Source: Lachnospiraceae bacterium
Lineage (GTDB): Bacteria > Bacillota > Clostridia > Lachnospirales > Lachnospiraceae
DNA: 9,695 bases
NCBI GenBank assembly: GCA_015057205.1
Contig: SVEW01000092.1
Location: 1 to 9,695, forward strand
Direction of reading: 5' to 3'
Part shown: positions 6,752 to 9,695 of the stretch, in pieces
Layout of the letters: every line of letters begins with the position of its first letter
Numbering within the stretch: the first letter of the stretch is position 1
Position numbers and translations under genes: made by a program
Notes under the pieces: model-generated
The model's database searches: none
The model's input: the letters and a program-made list of their open reading frames with translations, nothing else
Told to the model about the DNA's origin: nothing

Positions 6752-8125
6752 ATGGTTCAAATTATAGTTCAATTATCTAAAATAATTATGATATTTCTGC
6801 TGGGATTATACACGCTAGAATGTTTTTCCAGTATGAGGCGAAAAGATCCGGTAATACGGAATCAAATTATTGCGCGACAGCGTGTTTTTATGTATATGCT
6901 TCATTTTATGGGGTATATGGTTATGTTTTCCGTTCAGGAAGATATTCGATACATTGTTTTTTACGGCATACAGGTATTGGTATTTTCGATATTTTTATCG
7001 TTATATGATTTGTTTTACGAAAAAGCATCAGCGCTTGTTGTAAATAATATGGTGATTTTGCTTATGATTGGTATGCTGATTCTAACAAGACTTAGTTTTG
7101 ATAAAGCAATTCGACAGTTTGCTTTTATGGTAGGGGGCATGGTAATGTGTACCCTAGTACCTTTTGTTATACACAAAATGACCTTTTTAAGTAAATTAAC
7201 ATGGGTATTTGGTTTAGGCGGTATCGGCGCACTGGCAGTGGTTCTTGTTTATGCAACCGTAAGTTATGGTGCAAAACTGTCTATCTCCCTGGGACCGGTT
7301 TCCATTCAACCGTCCGAATTTGTAAAAATTACCTATGTATTATTTGTTGCAGGTATGCTTTACAAAGATACTTCTTTTAAACAAGTCGTTATTACAACCG
7401 TAATGGCAGCAATACATGTTTTGGTGTTGGTTGCATCCAGAGACTTAGGAAGTGCTTTGATTTATTTTATTGCCTATATGGTGATTACTTACGTAGCTAC
7501 AAAAGATATACGCTATCTATTGTTAATCCTAACAGGAGGAGCACTTGCTGCTGTAGGCGGCTATTTTGTATTCTCCCATGTGCGTGTACGTGTTTTGGCT
7601 TGGCGAAATCCATTTGCACCGGGCGTAATTGCCAATGAGGGATGTCAGGTAGCACAGTCCTTATTTGCAATTGGAACAGGGGGATGGTTAGGACTAGGAA
7701 TTTTCCAGGGACTTCCAAAGAGTATCCCTGTTGTAGAACAAGATTTTGTGTTCTCGGCTATTTCTGAGGAAATGGGGCTGATATTTGCCCTTTGTCTGCT
7801 ATTGGTATGTATATGCTGCTTTATGATGTTTTTAAATATTGCTATGCAAATGAAAAACCAATACTACAAACTAGTTGCACTTGGCTTAGGTTGTGTTTAC
7901 GGTTTTCAAGTATTTTTAACCGTTGGTGGAGTAACCAAATTTATTCCCTCTACCGGAGTGACACTCCCATTGGTAAGTAGCGGGGGTAGTTCTTTGGTAA
8001 GTACTGTTATGATATTTTCCATCATAGAGGGATTGTATATTTTGAGAGAAGAAGAGGGTGAACGAATTGAACGTAAAGGAAAGAAACGTAGAAGAAAAGA
8101 AGAAAAAGAAATCTCAGAAAAGTAA
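6752..8125 (+). CDS. SEDS-family peptidoglycan glycosyltransferase (FtsW/RodA/SpoVE)
   Basis: SEDS proteins are membrane enzymes that polymerise lipid II into glycan strands together with a class B PBP. This 457-residue protein has about twelve hydrophobic segments. Conserved stretches are LGPVSIQPSEFVKI (180-193), SRDLGSAL (229-236), FVFSAISEEMG (332-342) and GVTLPLVSSGGSS (402-414). D231 corresponds to the catalytic aspartate of the RodA motif (QPDLGT). About 95 residues with some three membrane segments precede the usual SEDS core, and a Lys/Arg/Glu-rich cytoplasmic tail (433-457) follows. AGGAG at 6742-6746, overlapping the stop of the U32 gene, stands 5 nt before the ATG. The end overlaps the PBP gene in another frame, so the two are probably coupled and form a complex. 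Sequence alone does not say whether it serves division, elongation or sporulation; the extended N-terminus and small PBP partner recall actinobacterial RodA-PbpA. Confidence 0.93.
   Translation: MVQIIVQLSKIIMIFLLGLYTLECFSSMRRKDPVIRNQIIARQRVFMYMLHFMGYMVMFSVQEDIRYIVFYGIQVLVFSIFLSLYDLFYEKASALVVNNMVILLMIGMLILTRLSFDKAIRQFAFMVGGMVMCTLVPFVIHKMTFLSKLTWVFGLGGIGALAVVLVYATVSYGAKLSISLGPVSIQPSEFVKITYVLFVAGMLYKDTSFKQVVITTVMAAIHVLVLVASRDLGSALIYFIAYMVITYVATKDIRYLLLILTGGALAAVGGYFVFSHVRVRVLAWRNPFAPGVIANEGCQVAQSLFAIGTGGWLGLGIFQGLPKSIPVVEQDFVFSAISEEMGLIFALCLLLVCICCFMMFLNIAMQMKNQYYKLVALGLGCVYGFQVFLTVGGVTKFIPSTGVTLPLVSSGGSSLVSTVMIFSIIEGLYILREEEGERIERKGKKRRRKEEKEISEK
8054..8061 (+). promoter_or_regulatory. Internal ribosome binding site for the PBP gene
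   Basis: GAGGGTGA contains GGTGA of the ideal Shine-Dalgarno sequence and lies 5 nt before an in-frame TTG at 8067. It covers the alternative GTG start at 8058. This favours the TTG, though the GTG cannot be excluded. Confidence 0.45.
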
Positions 8126-9533
8126 TAAAGAATTTGTGGTTGTTACCTATTTTTTTCTGGCTTTATTTTTGTGCTTAATCGGTTATATTGTATCTTTTCA
8201 AGTATTAGAAGCGGAAACAGTGATTAATAACCCTTATAATAAACGACAGACAATTTTTGCAAACTCGATTATTCGCGGAAAAATACTTTCGTCTGATAGA
8301 AAAGCATTGGCGAAAAGTGTTGTAAACGAAACAACGCAAAAAGAGAAACGCATATACCCATATGCTAATATGTTTGCACATGCCATTGGTTATAGTACCA
8401 ACGGAACAACCGGCGTGGAATCAATAGCTAATTTTAACCTGCTTCGCACACATAGCTTTATTGGAAATCAACTTATGAACATGCTAAAACAAAAGAAAAA
8501 CCGAGGCGATACCGTTGTCACCACCTTTTCCTACCAATTGCAAAATACTGCATATCAAGCATTAGGAGGCTATGACGGGGCAGTGGTTGCACTGGATCCT
8601 AAAACCGGAAAAATATTATGTATGGTTTCCAAGCCTGATTTTGATCCGAATAAAGTAGCCACAAATTACAAAGCAATTATTGGTAATGAAGATACCGATA
8701 GCAATAATTCTGTGTTGTTTAACCGTGCGACACAGGGAAGTTATACTCCTGGTTCCACATTTAAAATATTTACTACGTTAGAATATTTAAATGAACATGG
8801 AAGTTTTGCTGATTACAACTATCAATGCACCGGAACCAAAACAGAGAATGGAATCTCTATTCACTGTTTTGGCGGAGAGGTTCACGGCAGTTTGGATTTG
8901 CCGCACATGTTTGCAGAATCCTGTAACTGCGGCTATGCCAATATGGGACTTTCCCTTGATATTAAGAAATTTAATAACCTAACGAAAAAGCTTTTGTTTG
9001 ATCGCAACCTGCCTATTGACTATCCATATACCAAAAGCAAATTTTCTTTAACAGAAAATTCCAGCAAGGCAGCCATCATGATGGGTAGCTTTGGTCAGGA
9101 TAAAATAACCGTTTCTCCGATGCATCTAGCCATGGTAGCCGGTGCAATTTCTAATAAAGGTATACTAATGAAGCCTTACGTGGTAGACCACGTTGAAAAC
9201 GACGCTAAAACGGTTGTAACAAGTATGAAGCCAAAGAAATATAAGCAATTGATTTCTACGGACACAGCTCGTGTAATGCGCAGACTAATGCGTGCTACCG
9301 TTGATTATGGTACTGCTACCGCTTTAAAATCTTCTGCATATCGTGCAGCCGGAAAAACAGGTTCCGCTCAGGTATCTGACTCATCAGATGATACCCATTC
9401 CTGGTTTGTAGGTTATGCCAAGCACAAAGGAAAATCCCTTGCGATTGCAGTTATCGTAGAAAAGCAGGGAAATGGTAGTCGTTTTGCAGTTCCGATTGCT
9501 AAAAAAGTATTTGATGCATATTTTGATAAATAA
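8058..9533 (+). CDS. Class B penicillin-binding protein (PbpA/FtsI-like transpeptidase)
   Basis: This is a monofunctional D,D-transpeptidase that crosslinks peptidoglycan outside the membrane, working with the SEDS polymerase encoded just upstream. From the GTG at 8058 it has 491 residues. It begins with a short Lys-rich cytoplasmic tail, then a membrane anchor (about 26-49), the RGKILSSD motif (73-80) and a penicillin-binding domain from about 160. The three active-site motifs are intact: STFK (S233-K236, nucleophile S233), SCN (288-290) and KTG (433-435). The length fits the small PbpA type and not the larger PBP2 or PBP3 forms with added domains. The start is uncertain: GTG 8058 or TTG 8067, three codons later, which has the better ribosome binding site. 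Either gives a long overlap with the SEDS gene. Cysteines C257, C270, C289 and C291 are clustered in the exported domain. No terminator is seen after the stop. Confidence 0.94.
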   Translation: MNELNVKERNVEEKKKKKSQKSNKEFVVVTYFFLALFLCLIGYIVSFQVLEAETVINNPYNKRQTIFANSIIRGKILSSDRKALAKSVVNETTQKEKRIYPYANMFAHAIGYSTNGTTGVESIANFNLLRTHSFIGNQLMNMLKQKKNRGDTVVTTFSYQLQNTAYQALGGYDGAVVALDPKTGKILCMVSKPDFDPNKVATNYKAIIGNEDTDSNNSVLFNRATQGSYTPGSTFKIFTTLEYLNEHGSFADYNYQCTGTKTENGISIHCFGGEVHGSLDLPHMFAESCNCGYANMGLSLDIKKFNNLTKKLLFDRNLPIDYPYTKSKFSLTENSSKAAIMMGSFGQDKITVSPMHLAMVAGAISNKGILMKPYVVDHVENDAKTVVTSMKPKKYKQLISTDTARVMRRLMRATVDYGTATALKSSAYRAAGKTGSAQVSDSSDDTHSWFVGYAKHKGKSLAIAVIVEKQGNGSRFAVPIAKKVFDAYFDK

Positions 9534-9562
9534 TTGCACTGCCACCAAAAAAGTTGTATAAT
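9534..9562 (+). promoter_or_regulatory. Sigma-A type promoter for the NUDIX gene
   Basis: TTGCAC (9534-9539) and a consensus TATAAT (9557-9562) are separated by 17 nt. The -35 box starts on the base after the PBP stop codon. Transcription would begin near 9569, about 37 nt before the predicted start codon. Confidence 0.85.
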
Positions 9563-9563
9563 C

Positions 9564-9579
9564 TTTGTTAGATAACAAA
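9564..9579 (+). promoter_or_regulatory. Perfect palindrome at the predicted transcription start, candidate operator
   Basis: TTTGTTA (9564-9570) and TAACAAA (9573-9579) form a perfect inverted repeat with a 2-nt GA centre. It begins one base after the -10 box and covers the expected +1 position, a typical place for a repressor operator. The size and symmetry would suit a dimeric regulator such as a MarR-type protein, but no regulator gene is in view and the identity is a guess. Confidence 0.45.
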
Positions 9580-9591
9580 ACCAAACCGCAT

Positions 9592-9597
9592 GGAGGA
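9592..9597 (+). promoter_or_regulatory. Ribosome binding site that decides the NUDIX start
   Basis: GGAGGA stands 8 nt before the TTG at 9606. It is too close to the TTG at 9599 and the GTG at 9601, which are also out of frame with the NUDIX-like sequence. Confidence 0.75.
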
Positions 9598-9605
9598 CTT
9601 GTGCA

Positions 9606-9695
9606 TTGATCGAAGCTACGAGCTGTGGTGGTGTGGTAATTTTCAGAGGGAAGATTTTGCTTCTGTTTAAGAATTATAAGAACAGATACGAAGGA
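9606..9695 (+). CDS. NUDIX hydrolase, N-terminal 30 residues (3' end outside window)
   Basis: A frame opening at TTG 9606 runs without a stop to the window end. Its product begins MIEATSCGGVVIF, followed by RGKILLLFKN and a stretch ending NRYEG. This matches the first strands of MutT/NUDIX hydrolases common in clostridia, where the next residues are typically the W-x-x-P-K-G segment leading to the NUDIX box. Such enzymes cleave nucleoside diphosphates linked to another group, for example diadenosine tetraphosphate or oxidised nucleotides. The catalytic box GX5EX7REUXEEXGU is not in the window, so the substrate class cannot be assigned. A strong promoter, a palindrome and a good ribosome binding site all lie directly upstream, so this gene can be expressed independently of the wall genes. 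The fragment is short, and the call rests on this N-terminal pattern. Confidence 0.7.
   Translation, partial: MIEATSCGGVVIFRGKILLLFKNYKNRYEG

Noticed and set aside
1..9695. Search for a mobile, defence or other new system
   Set aside because: All genes belong to conserved housekeeping families on one strand with short gaps. No repeats, integrase, transposase, toxin-antitoxin pair or CRISPR structure was seen.

Overview
The window reads as a core chromosomal segment of an AT-rich, strictly anaerobic Firmicute, most likely a clostridium of the Lachnospiraceae type. This is inferred from the clostridial-type polyferredoxin RnfB, the DUF896 (YnzC-like) protein, the long-tailed ZapA, the U32/SEDS/class B PBP neighbours, and the strong Shine-Dalgarno sites with frequent TTG/GTG starts. 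All genes are on the + strand. I see no phage, transposon, CRISPR, tRNA or rRNA sequence.

Positions 1-630: the 3' part of rnfB, apparently the last gene of an Rnf (ferredoxin:NAD+ oxidoreductase) operon, closed by a perfect intrinsic terminator. Positions 631-4009: a new transcription unit starts at a good vegetative promoter (17-nt spacer). It carries a DUF896 gene, miaB (tRNA A37 methylthiolation), ruvA and ruvB (Holliday-junction branch migration), with gaps of 2 to 21 nt.

Positions 4010-4582: zapA (FtsZ-ring associated protein) with its own promoter and a terminator-like hairpin. Positions 4583-9533: a tight group of a 709-residue U32 protein (probable RNA hydroxylase of the RlhA/TrhP type), a SEDS-family glycosyltransferase (FtsW/RodA/SpoVE) and its class B penicillin-binding protein. 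The last two genes overlap by 59-68 nt. Together they form a peptidoglycan polymerase/transpeptidase pair, and zapA beside them suggests a cell division and wall locus.

Positions 9534-9695: a consensus-like promoter begins directly after the PBP stop codon. A perfect 16-bp palindrome follows at the expected start of transcription, then the first 30 codons of a NUDIX hydrolase that runs off the window.

I found no clear sign of a new defence or mobile system. The features most worth a second look are the dual-coding SEDS/PBP overlap, the palindrome in front of the NUDIX gene, and a second cysteine cluster in the U32 protein.
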